NCBI GenBank assembly: GCA_963663615.1
Contig: OY760517.1
Coordinates: 2,294,001 to 2,358,000, forward strand
Length of the DNA: 64,000 nt
Reading direction: 5' to 3'
From: G963663615 sp963663615
GTDB lineage: Bacteria > Bacteroidota > Ignavibacteria > Ignavibacteriales > Melioribacteraceae
A program made the position numbers and the translations under genes. Of this stretch, positions 26,374-34,846 are shown piece by piece. Below the pieces are notes generated by a model, which saw only the letters and a program-made list of their open reading frames with translations, had not been told where the DNA came from and did not search any database. Numbering within the stretch: position 1 is the stretch's first letter; the number at the start of each line of letters is the position of its first letter.

Positions 26374-27459
26374 ATGACAAAAGTAATAGCCGTTGCACTC
26401 CCAAAAGGCGGAGTTGGCAAAACTACAACTGCCATAAATTTAGCAGCAAGTTTGGCTGCCATGGATATAAAAACACTTCTGATTGATTCTGATGTATCGA
26501 ATAACTGTGCAACCTCACTCGGGTTTGATCCGCTTAAATTAAGTGGCGGACTAATAAACCTTGTTATGGGCACTCAAACTGCTGAGGAAATATTAACTAA
26601 AACCGATCTTGAATATCTCGATTTCATTCCAACTAACAACACTACCGATAATGAAGATAAAATTCAGCAGATTGTACATAATCGTTACAGGTTAAGGGAT
26701 ATTATCCGCACCGAATTTCATGAGTATGAATATGTAATTATAGATACACCTCCAACAATGGATGGTATTATCAACCTTGTTCTCAGCTCAATCGATTCTG
26801 TACTTGTACCAATTAAAACATCATACTATTCGCTAATTGCACTTTCACGTATGTTGAATAAAGTTGAGGATATTAAGAAAACTACAAACAAACATATCCA
26901 GATTGAAGGTATTGTTTTTACCATGAGCGAGGTTAACACTATTGCTACCCGCATGTCGGAAGAAAAGGTTTATCCCTTATATGGTAAACATATGTTCCGA
27001 AGCAGCATACCCAAATCAACCATATTAGCCGAATCTACATACCACGGTAAACCTGTTGTGCTATTGAAAGCCCGCTCTCTTGGTGCTGAGGCTTACCTTA
27101 AACTTGCCCAGGAACTGGTTGTAAGAAATAAAATATGTCCTGTTAAAGAACTTGTAAAATTATCCGGATTTGAAAAGATTGGCACCGAAATACCAAGGGA
27201 TTACAAGTTGTATAGCAATACTCCAAATCCGTTAAAATCTTCAACAATTATTAAGTTTGATGTTCCGAGGGAATCAGCAATAAAAATTAATATATATAAT
27301 ATTTACATGGAACAGGTTGAAGTGCTATTGGACAAAGTGCTTGAAGCCGGTGAATACAAGATTGTATGGCAACCGGGTCAGTTACCAAACGGAGTATATT
27401 ATTACAAGTTCGACGCAGGTAGTATATTCAAGATGAACAAGATGATACTTTCGCGTTAG
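26374..27459 (+). CDS. ParA/Soj-like ATPase fused to a T9SS-type C-terminal sorting domain
   Basis: Residues 1-250 are a ParA-family ATPase: deviant Walker A PKGGVGKTTT (10-19), LLIDSDVSNNCATSLG (Walker A' region) and VIIDTPPTMDG (120-130). Such proteins position DNA or protein cargo on the nucleoid. Residues about 278-361 are unlike any ParA tail. They read as a T9SS type A sorting domain: NTPNPLKSSTIIKFDVP, then INIYNIYMEQVEVL, then LPNGVYYYKFDAG and a KMILSR ending, the same layout as the cargo genes at 52533 and 62804. There is no signal peptide, so normal T9SS export is not expected. The frame is continuous. It has no ParB neighbour and overlaps prsW tail to tail by 4 bases. Confidence 0.88.
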   Translation: MTKVIAVALPKGGVGKTTTAINLAASLAAMDIKTLLIDSDVSNNCATSLGFDPLKLSGGLINLVMGTQTAEEILTKTDLEYLDFIPTNNTTDNEDKIQQIVHNRYRLRDIIRTEFHEYEYVIIDTPPTMDGIINLVLSSIDSVLVPIKTSYYSLIALSRMLNKVEDIKKTTNKHIQIEGIVFTMSEVNTIATRMSEEKVYPLYGKHMFRSSIPKSTILAESTYHGKPVVLLKARSLGAEAYLKLAQELVVRNKICPVKELVKLSGFEKIGTEIPRDYKLYSNTPNPLKSSTIIKFDVPRESAIKINIYNIYMEQVEVLLDKVLEAGEYKIVWQPGQLPNGVYYYKFDAGSIFKMNKMILSR

Positions 27460-28445
27460 CTTTCAAGCAGCTTTAACTTCCAGAGGTTTTTACTATTAAG
27501 GTGTACTATTGGTGCAAGAGCTAGCAATGCAGTAGGACCAATGGAGTTTTTCAGAAACTCAAACTCCTCAAGCTTTGCATCAGTCTCCTTATCCCGTTGA
27601 ACCGGGAATCCACTTTCCTGCAACAATAATAACCCTTTAGCTTTTATTGACAATTCAAGATATACCTGAATAAAACAAATCAAATCAAATACAACTTTCT
27701 TCGAAAAGCGGTCTCTTATAGATAGGATATATTTCCCTGCCTTAGTTTTCGAAAATTCACCTTCCTTAATTGCTCCCAGTAACTGTGCTTCCGAATCAAG
27801 CTCAAGTTCCAGCCACTCCTGCATTTGCTTTTCGCTAATCATGAAAATAGCAATCAATACGCCAGGTACTACAATAATAATAGCAGCAGTTGAAATAAGC
27901 GGATTAAATATCATAAAGTTATAACCGGCATGTATAACTATTGCAATAAATAGCCCTAACAAAATTGAAACCAGTGCATTACCATGCAATTCTCTTCTAT
28001 GAACCAGAATAACAGCAGCAATTGCGGTACATCCTCCATGCATAATTGCAGTACCTAAACCACGAAGAGCAAGATTAATCATCTCGGGATTGTAATTCAT
28101 TATATAAAAAATGTTTTCGGTTACCGCAAAACCGGCACCAGCAGCAAACCCAAGTATTGCACCATCTACCATCATTCCAATTTTGTTTATCTGTAATAAA
28201 AATATTATCAAAATAACTTTTAGTATTTCTTCAATTGCAGGCGAAAAATAAATTGCAAATAGTTCAAGATCGAGATCTGCAAAAACAAAAACTTCATTAT
28301 TTATTGAATACGCAAGCATCGCAATCAAAACTCCGTAACCTATACTTCCTGCAAGAATATCAAGCTTTACCAGCTTGTAACTATCCAGCACTACAAGAAA
28401 TAATAAAAAGAGCAACACGGGCGAAAGTGAAATCAAATAATCCAT
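27456..28445 (-). CDS. PrsW-type intramembrane metalloprotease
   Basis: The N-terminal 205 residues hold about seven helices with the PrsW (M82) motifs: PAIEEILKV (Glu pair), GFAVTENIFY, a His in TAIMHGGCTA and HAGYNF. In Bacillus, PrsW cuts an anti-sigma factor within the membrane. The C-terminal 120 residues are a soluble, mostly helical extension (about 205-329) I cannot assign. No anti-sigma or sigma gene is nearby, so the substrate is unknown. Confidence 0.85.
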   Translation of the reverse strand: MDYLISLSPVLLFLLFLVVLDSYKLVKLDILAGSIGYGVLIAMLAYSINNEVFVFADLDLELFAIYFSPAIEEILKVILIIFLLQINKIGMMVDGAILGFAAGAGFAVTENIFYIMNYNPEMINLALRGLGTAIMHGGCTAIAAVILVHRRELHGNALVSILLGLFIAIVIHAGYNFMIFNPLISTAAIIIVVPGVLIAIFMISEKQMQEWLELELDSEAQLLGAIKEGEFSKTKAGKYILSIRDRFSKKVVFDLICFIQVYLELSIKAKGLLLLQESGFPVQRDKETDAKLEEFEFLKNSIGPTALLALAPIVHLNSKNLWKLKLLES

Positions 28446-28548
28446 AATAAACCAATCTTAACTTTCTTTAAAGTTAATAAAATTTTGCTTTAATAGTGTT
28501 TAATATTATTTTGACAAAGTAAAAAAATAACCTTTGGAGTAGCTTTTA

Positions 28549-28986
28549 ATGAAACTAAACTTCTTCTTAATTTCTATTTTGATCGCTATTGTAAGCTTTG
28601 AGGCAAATGCTCAGGTTCTAAGGGAAAAATGGGAAAAAGTAGATGGTGTACAGGGTGATGAGCTTTTCGTAAATGTTAACGGCATTAGAAAAGTAAAAGA
28701 CAGTGACATTGTAGCTTGGACTTTACAAAATCATACGGTACCCCTTGTAATTGAATCGGTAACAAGTAAAATATACAAAACCAAAACCAGTTACCTTTTT
28801 AACTACAAGTTAAAAAAATACAGCTTAATGGAAGTAATTTACTACGACAGTAATAATAGGGTTATACAAAGTTTTAATTACAGAAATAATAGTGCTCGAC
28901 AGCAACTTAAATACAATTTTCCTGTAATACCCGGGTCGGAAATGGAGTTAATTCTTAATAAATGTATGGATACAATTAACCAATAA
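28549..28986 (+). CDS. Secreted hypothetical protein, possibly surface-adhesin E-like
   Basis: The 145-residue protein begins with a clear signal peptide (cleavage expected after EANA, about residue 21) and is preceded by TTTGGAG. The body alternates short beta-like stretches and includes LMEVIYYDSNNRVIQSF, then FPVIPGSEMELILNKC. The sequence of a 'YD..G.V' strand followed by PxSxxE and a final Cys resembles proteins of the surface-adhesin E type. That match is from memory and tentative. Periplasmic or outer-membrane location is likely. Confidence 0.65.
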   Translation: MKLNFFLISILIAIVSFEANAQVLREKWEKVDGVQGDELFVNVNGIRKVKDSDIVAWTLQNHTVPLVIESVTSKIYKTKTSYLFNYKLKKYSLMEVIYYDSNNRVIQSFNYRNNSARQQLKYNFPVIPGSEMELILNKCMDTINQ

Positions 28987-29029
28987 GATTAACTATTATA
29001 CTTACTCCAAGGGTTGGGACAAACCGTTT

Positions 29030-29989
29030 TTATAGCTCAAATATTTGTCCCTCTCTCGACATATGGATTTCCGTTGGTGATTCTGCATCGTAAAGTTGCT
29101 TGTACCTTCTGCTTTCGAAAAGGAACTCCTCCAGTCCAAAATCATCAAATTTGCAATCATGATGAAACAGGAACAGGTTTTTAACCCTGGCATCTACAGC
29201 AATTTCAACACCCGTCATGTTACTCGAATGCCCCCAATGTGCCTTACCATCAACAGCATCAACATGTGGATACATTGAATCAAAAATTAAAGCATCGGCA
29301 TCTGCAAAAAATTTGATAAACTCGTAATCGTCTTTATTGTAAGCAAAAGTATGTTCGGAATCAGTGGCATAAACAAATACCTTTCCATTCTTTGTAAACT
29401 TGTAGCCATATGAATCACCCGGGTGGTTTTGTTTTTTTGCAACTACTTTCAATCCGGCTATCTCATATTCCTTTTCAGGCTCAAGGTATGTAAATGTTTT
29501 GTCACTTTTCATTTCAGCAAGCTTTACCGGAAAGTGCATAGTCTCCTGCTGGCTTTCAAAAGCTCTCTGCAAATCCTTATGGCATCCGTAAAAATGAATT
29601 TTTACACCCGGTATATAAGCCGGTATAAAAAAAGGAAATCCTTGTGTATGGTCCCAATGCAAATGTGACATTAAAATATGAAAAGTTTTAACAGCACCCT
29701 CTTTGAAAAGTTCACCTGTTTTCATAAGTTCTGCAGCCAAATCTCTTATACCGCTGCCAGCATCACAAATAACATACTCGTTTCCACCAATAACCTCAAT
29801 ACAGGGTGTATTGCCTCCGTAAGTACTCCTTACCGATAGAGGTAACGTATCGATAAAAGCATCAACTTTTCTCTTGCCAACTTTATTCTTTATTGCCGAA
29901 TTAAGAGCAAAACGCAATTTTTTACGAACCGTTTCTTCTTTCTGAATACAGGGAAGTGAACCCCACACTCCCCAAAACTTGATTTTCAT
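29030..29989 (-). CDS. MBL-fold metallo-hydrolase
   Basis: The 319-residue protein shows the metallo-beta-lactamase metal motif SHLHWDHTQG near residue 110, a later Asp in ATDSEH and a final His in HSSNMTG/FHHD. The N-terminus KFWGVWGS with TYGGNTPCIEV is typical of a cyclic-nucleotide phosphodiesterase or RNase Z-like branch. No signal peptide is present. It lies 12 bases after the PKD protein gene and likely shares its transcript. The substrate is unknown. Confidence 0.88.
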   Translation of the reverse strand: MKIKFWGVWGSLPCIQKEETVRKKLRFALNSAIKNKVGKRKVDAFIDTLPLSVRSTYGGNTPCIEVIGGNEYVICDAGSGIRDLAAELMKTGELFKEGAVKTFHILMSHLHWDHTQGFPFFIPAYIPGVKIHFYGCHKDLQRAFESQQETMHFPVKLAEMKSDKTFTYLEPEKEYEIAGLKVVAKKQNHPGDSYGYKFTKNGKVFVYATDSEHTFAYNKDDYEFIKFFADADALIFDSMYPHVDAVDGKAHWGHSSNMTGVEIAVDARVKNLFLFHHDCKFDDFGLEEFLFESRRYKQLYDAESPTEIHMSREGQIFEL

Positions 29990-30001
29990 TTTTAATCCGT
30001 A

Positions 30002-33000
30002 TTACTTCCCGTTAACATTAAAAGTTGTGCTAACTTTCTGCTTGCTGTTAGATAATCCCTTACCATCACTTACAGTAAGTTCAACAGTATATTTACCCGG
30101 AGCCTCGTAAGTAAATACAACATTTTTACCTTCCAGCATCATTTCATTATTTATTTTCCATGAATACGTTAGAGCATCCCTGTCCTTATCCGAACTACCT
30201 TCAGCACTAAGTTTTATATAATTATTGGCAATTCCAAAATCAACATCATTTACTGGTTGAATCACTGCAACAGGTGCACTATTAACATGAACCGCCACTT
30301 CCTTGCTTACAACAGAACAACCTGATGATTTATTATCATCAATTGATAGTAATATATTATAGTTACCTGCTTCCATAAAGGAATGTGTTGTTTTTGCACC
30401 CTGTAAAACTATATCATCACTAACAACCCAGCTAACACTTAAATTATCACCATCGGCATCAGATGAGCCTGTTGCATCAAGCACAAATTTTTCACCGGGA
30501 GCAGTAACAATTGAATTGTTTGTTTTTAGTACCGGAGCAGAATTAACAATTAGCTCTTTTGAAACAAGAACAGCATTATTTTCCAAACCGGAATCATCCC
30601 TAACAGTAAGCATTACACTGTATTTACCAGATTTGCTATAAGTATGAGTAATATCCTTACCCTGTTTTACCGCACCATCACCCAGGCTCCAGGAATAGTC
30701 TGTAATAGTACCGTCACTATCATTTGTATTTAAGGCACTGAATTTAACATCATCTCCCAAACACACAATATCAGCAACCATTATTTCAGGTTCTGGTAAT
30801 GAATTAACTACAACATTTACGGTATCATATACGGTATTGTTTGCAAGAGTTGTATTATCCTGAACAGTTAATATAACCACATACTCTCCGGCATTTTCAT
30901 AGCTGTGGTATGCCATTATTCCATTTTGAGTATTACCATCACCAAAATCCCATAGGTAACTTTTAATAGCACCATCAGCATCATTAGAAGCAGAAGCATT
31001 AAATACAACAGCACTATTTACCTGAGTTTTAACATCATTACCGGCTGATGCAACAGGAGCCGCATTTATTGTAATCATTTGCTGAACCGAAGCCGAATTA
31101 CATTCTGTTTCGGAATCGGTTGAAATAATCAACCCAACAATATATTTACCATATTTACTAAACGAATGCGAAACATTAACTCCCTCGGCAGTAGTACCAT
31201 CACCAAAATCCCATTTGTAACCGGTAATATTACTACCGTTTCCATTCGATTCAGAGGCATCAAAGCTGATGGAAACATTTTCAGGTACTTCGGTAAGTGA
31301 TATAAATTCAGCAACAGGAGCTTCAATTACTGTTACAACCAGTTCATCAGTATCCGAATTAGAGCAGCCTTCATTCTCATCACCAGTTACAGTTAAAGTA
31401 ACATTATAAATACCAGCTTTCTTAAAAATATAGGTTGGTTTTGCACCACCACCAATTCCACCATCTCCGAAGAACCAATCATACTGATTTACTACACCGT
31501 CAAAATCAGTAGAAGCCGTTCCATCAAACTTAACTTCGGTATTGGCACAAACTATCATATCTTCACCGGCATTTGCCACAGGCGATTCAACAACCTTAAC
31601 AACCATTTGGTCTGTATCAGTATTGCACTCAAGATCAGAATCATCGGTAACAGTTAAAGTAACCTGATAAACACCACCTTTAGGGAAAACTTTCGCAGGA
31701 TTTAATTCGTCAGCAGTAGAACCATCACCAAAATCCCAATGATATTTCATAACACCATTTTCAGGATCAACAGATTTACCCGCATCGAACAAAATGGTTT
31801 CACCGGCACAAGTAAGCAAATCTGCACCAGCATTAGCTATTGGCGGTAAATTAATTTTAACCGTCATATAATCAGTTGCAACCGAGTTAGCTAATCCCCT
31901 GCCATCATTAACAGTAAGCTTAACAGGATATGTACCACCCTTTGTATATGTATGTTTAACATAATTACCATTTTCATAAATAGTTCCGTCACCAAAATCC
32001 CATGTATATTTTATGGCATCACCATCAGCATCCGCCGATTTTGTTGCATCCAGATATAAAATTCTGCTACACGTAAATATATCTTCAGGTAGCTGCGGAA
32101 TTGGTTTGCTGTTAACAAATACCTTAACAGTATCAAAAGCTCTTGAATTGGTAGTATTTGCATCATCTGCAATTGACAAGTACCCATAGTAAATTCCCGG
32201 AGTATCAAAAGTACGGGTAAAAGATTTTTCACCGAATGATTTGCCGTCACTAAAATCCCAACGGTAGCTATCAACTTTACCGTCAAAATCAAAAGAAGAA
32301 CCGGCATCAAAGATTACCTCATCACCGGGAGCCAATATTTTATTATCACCGGCAAGAGCAACAGGCTTATGATTAACAACTACAACAAGGTTATCATAAT
32401 CAATAGCAATATCATCACCGGAATTATCCTTTATCATAAGATTTACATTATATACACCCGGTTTATCGAACGCTTTGGTTATTTGCTCACCTTTCATGCT
32501 TTCACCTGTTTCAAAACTCCAAACGTATTCGGTAATCTTTCCATCAGGATCGAATGAGTTAGCCCCATTAAACGTAATTGTTTCACCCGGAGCAGTAAGA
32601 ATATCTGGTCCAGCATCAGCAACCGGACGGTTATTTATATAAACTGTAAGGAAATCCTGATTTGAATTATTATTGGTATTTGTATTATCCTGTACTTTAA
32701 GATTTACCCTGTAAGTACCTGCCTCCCTGTAAATATGAACAGGGTCAACACCATTTCCAGTGGAACCATCTCCAAAATCCCAGGTATATTGAACAATATC
32801 GCCATCACTATCTGCTGATTGAGATGCATTAAACTGTACACGTCCAAAAGTTGAACGTATATCTTCCCCGGCTTCTGCAACCGGTCTTGCATTAACTACA
32901 ACTACAAGTGAGTCGTTATTATCATTTAATTTGGTACCCGAATCATCTTTTACTCTTAACTTTACTTTATACTGACCAGGCGTTGAATATGAGTGAGCAA

Positions 33001-34822
33001 CAGAATAACCGCTCTTAACCGAGCCATCTCCCAAATCCCAGGTATAATCAATAATACGCCCATCCTTATCGGATGACCCCTTACCTTCAAGGATTACAAT
33101 TTCATCAACAGCAATTAGCTTGTCATTCCCTGCTTCGGCTGTAGGCGGAAAGTTTACAAGTACAGGAATAGTTGTTTCATCAGTACTATTCGAAACACCG
33201 GAGTTATCAGTAACAGAAAGTGTAACATTATATTTACCGGCAGCAGTGTAAGCGTAATTAACTTTTTTACCTTCCAGTACCGTACCGTTTCCAAAATCCC
33301 AAACATACTTAACAACCTCGCCATCAGGATCGTAACTACGGGCTGCATCAAAAATAAGTTCTTCACCAATAGCCGAGCTTGGCGTTTGAAGTATTACCGC
33401 CACAGGAGCGGCATTTACTGTAACAAGCAAATCATCTGAACTGCTATTACAAGGACTATCGCTATCATCGTTAACAATTAATCGTGCATTATATTTACCA
33501 GGTGAATTAAAGGAGTGTTTAACAACTTTACCTTCGGAAACCGCACCATCTCCAAACTCCCAGTAATATCTGCTAATTTTTCCATCAGCGTCAGTTGAAG
33601 CTGAAGCATCGAACGTAACAACTTCACCGGGAGCAGTTGTAAAATCATTACCGGCAGAAGCCACCGGAGGCACATTAATTACAACATTAAAAGCCTTGTA
33701 GGATGAGTTACCTACTGTACCACTATTATCGCTAACTTTAAGAACAACCTGATATGTCATCTGTTCCTTGTACTGATGTCTAACTCGACTACCCTTGGCG
33801 GTTTCACCATCACCAAACAACCATTCAAAAGTAAGGTGATCACCATCCTGATCAAAGCTCTTCTCTGCATCAAAAACAGCCGAATAACAATCAGCAAGCT
33901 TAACAACAGAATAGTTTATTACTGGTCTGCGATTAGTTTTACCAACTTCAATCGGTAATTTAACAGGTAAGAAATTTCCTTCACCCGTAGTAAAATAAAA
34001 CGTTACATCGTTAGGTTGTTCAGGACCCTGACCAAATACAAGTTCACAAGTGCTTTCATACTCAATACTTTCAAGATTTACCGAATGCTCAACCCACTGT
34101 CCCTGATTGGAAACCGTATTAAGTTTAACTGAACGGAAAGGTGTATTAAAGGTTTCCTTGGCTTTACCGGCATCAAATTCATGAACAACTATTTTATCTG
34201 TTCTTGGAACATCAATTTTTATACTTGCAAACTCCTGATTTTCTTCAAGTCTAAGAGTTGGGACATAAGTATATAACTCCACATTATCAGAAGGATATTC
34301 ATCGAAACTGCTTACACTTTGAACAATATTAAATACGTTTGCATCATCACCGCTAATTCCGGCAACCTTAAGAATAAAATAAACCGGTTCACTATTCCCT
34401 GTTAATTTCTGATCGCTTAAATCAAACAATGTTTTCCAGCGGTTGTCATACTCCGAATCATCCGAGATACTTTTCTTTTCAATGAGGAATTCATTTGCCA
34501 AATTCAGCCCGGAACTTACCTCTGCCTTATTATCAAAACTCTGCATTAAACCATTACCACCATATAGACTATATTCGGTAACAGTATTAAATTTACCGTA
34601 GGCAAGGTCGTTGGCGGACGAACAATCCAAATCAAATCCCCTTACATATAACAATGAATCCTTGTTTTGCGGATTTACCTTAATAAAAATATATTGCACA
34701 TTGTCGTTGTCTCCTTCAACAATACTAGCACCGGAACCATAGGTAACAAGATTTATTTTTTGCTGTGCATTTAATTGAAAAGCAACAATAAGTATAAGAA
34801 TTATAGCTTTGTAAATTTTCAT
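30002..34822 (-). CDS. Secreted multi-PKD-repeat protein (about 15 PKD domains)
   Basis: The 1606-residue protein has a signal peptide (about 1-19), a unique N-terminal region (about 20-297, beta-rich) and then about 15 PKD-like repeats of 86-88 residues to the end. Most repeats have the DxDG (Asp-Ala-Asp-Gly) turn, a WDFGDG core and a V/I-N border before the next Pro. PKD domains are Ig-like modules used for protein or sugar contacts at the cell surface. The last repeat ends at the stop, so no T9SS sorting domain or membrane anchor is visible. Several repeats carry Cys pairs. It lies 24 bases after the histidine kinase gene. Confidence 0.93.
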   Translation of the reverse strand: MKIYKAIILILIVAFQLNAQQKINLVTYGSGASIVEGDNDNVQYIFIKVNPQNKDSLLYVRGFDLDCSSANDLAYGKFNTVTEYSLYGGNGLMQSFDNKAEVSSGLNLANEFLIEKKSISDDSEYDNRWKTLFDLSDQKLTGNSEPVYFILKVAGISGDDANVFNIVQSVSSFDEYPSDNVELYTYVPTLRLEENQEFASIKIDVPRTDKIVVHEFDAGKAKETFNTPFRSVKLNTVSNQGQWVEHSVNLESIEYESTCELVFGQGPEQPNDVTFYFTTGEGNFLPVKLPIEVGKTNRRPVINYSVVKLADCYSAVFDAEKSFDQDGDHLTFEWLFGDGETAKGSRVRHQYKEQMTYQVVLKVSDNSGTVGNSSYKAFNVVINVPPVASAGNDFTTAPGEVVTFDASASTDADGKISRYYWEFGDGAVSEGKVVKHSFNSPGKYNARLIVNDDSDSPCNSSSDDLLVTVNAAPVAVILQTPSSAIGEELIFDAARSYDPDGEVVKYVWDFGNGTVLEGKKVNYAYTAAGKYNVTLSVTDNSGVSNSTDETTIPVLVNFPPTAEAGNDKLIAVDEIVILEGKGSSDKDGRIIDYTWDLGDGSVKSGYSVAHSYSTPGQYKVKLRVKDDSGTKLNDNNDSLVVVVNARPVAEAGEDIRSTFGRVQFNASQSADSDGDIVQYTWDFGDGSTGNGVDPVHIYREAGTYRVNLKVQDNTNTNNNSNQDFLTVYINNRPVADAGPDILTAPGETITFNGANSFDPDGKITEYVWSFETGESMKGEQITKAFDKPGVYNVNLMIKDNSGDDIAIDYDNLVVVVNHKPVALAGDNKILAPGDEVIFDAGSSFDFDGKVDSYRWDFSDGKSFGEKSFTRTFDTPGIYYGYLSIADDANTTNSRAFDTVKVFVNSKPIPQLPEDIFTCSRILYLDATKSADADGDAIKYTWDFGDGTIYENGNYVKHTYTKGGTYPVKLTVNDGRGLANSVATDYMTVKINLPPIANAGADLLTCAGETILFDAGKSVDPENGVMKYHWDFGDGSTADELNPAKVFPKGGVYQVTLTVTDDSDLECNTDTDQMVVKVVESPVANAGEDMIVCANTEVKFDGTASTDFDGVVNQYDWFFGDGGIGGGAKPTYIFKKAGIYNVTLTVTGDENEGCSNSDTDELVVTVIEAPVAEFISLTEVPENVSISFDASESNGNGSNITGYKWDFGDGTTAEGVNVSHSFSKYGKYIVGLIISTDSETECNSASVQQMITINAAPVASAGNDVKTQVNSAVVFNASASNDADGAIKSYLWDFGDGNTQNGIMAYHSYENAGEYVVILTVQDNTTLANNTVYDTVNVVVNSLPEPEIMVADIVCLGDDVKFSALNTNDSDGTITDYSWSLGDGAVKQGKDITHTYSKSGKYSVMLTVRDDSGLENNAVLVSKELIVNSAPVLKTNNSIVTAPGEKFVLDATGSSDADGDNLSVSWVVSDDIVLQGAKTTHSFMEAGNYNILLSIDDNKSSGCSVVSKEVAVHVNSAPVAVIQPVNDVDFGIANNYIKLSAEGSSDKDRDALTYSWKINNEMMLEGKNVVFTYEAPGKYTVELTVSDGKGLSNSKQKVSTTFNVNGK
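30005..33931 (-). repeat. Tandem array of about 15 PKD-coding repeats
   Basis: The repeats are about 260 bases each and recur through residues 298-1606 of the host protein. They have diverged, so they are visible at protein rather than DNA level. Repeats 1, 14 and 15 are the least like the WDFGDG consensus. Repeats 9 and 10 carry one Cys near the start and one near the end, which could form a disulfide. Confidence 0.85.
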
Positions 34823-34846
34823 TCAGTGTTTCTCCATAAAACTATG

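Noticed and set aside
26374..27130. Chromosome-partition ParA
   Set aside because: No parB or parS-like cluster is adjacent, and the C-terminal extension is not found in standard partition ATPases.
27200..27459. Sorting-type domain as a separate overlapping gene
   Set aside because: It is in the same frame as the ATPase, has no ribosome site or signal peptide of its own, and no stop lies between.
28507..28549. TTGACA just upstream of the gene at 28549
   Set aside because: A -10 element at the correct distance would fall on the ribosome site, so it is unlikely to be this gene's promoter.
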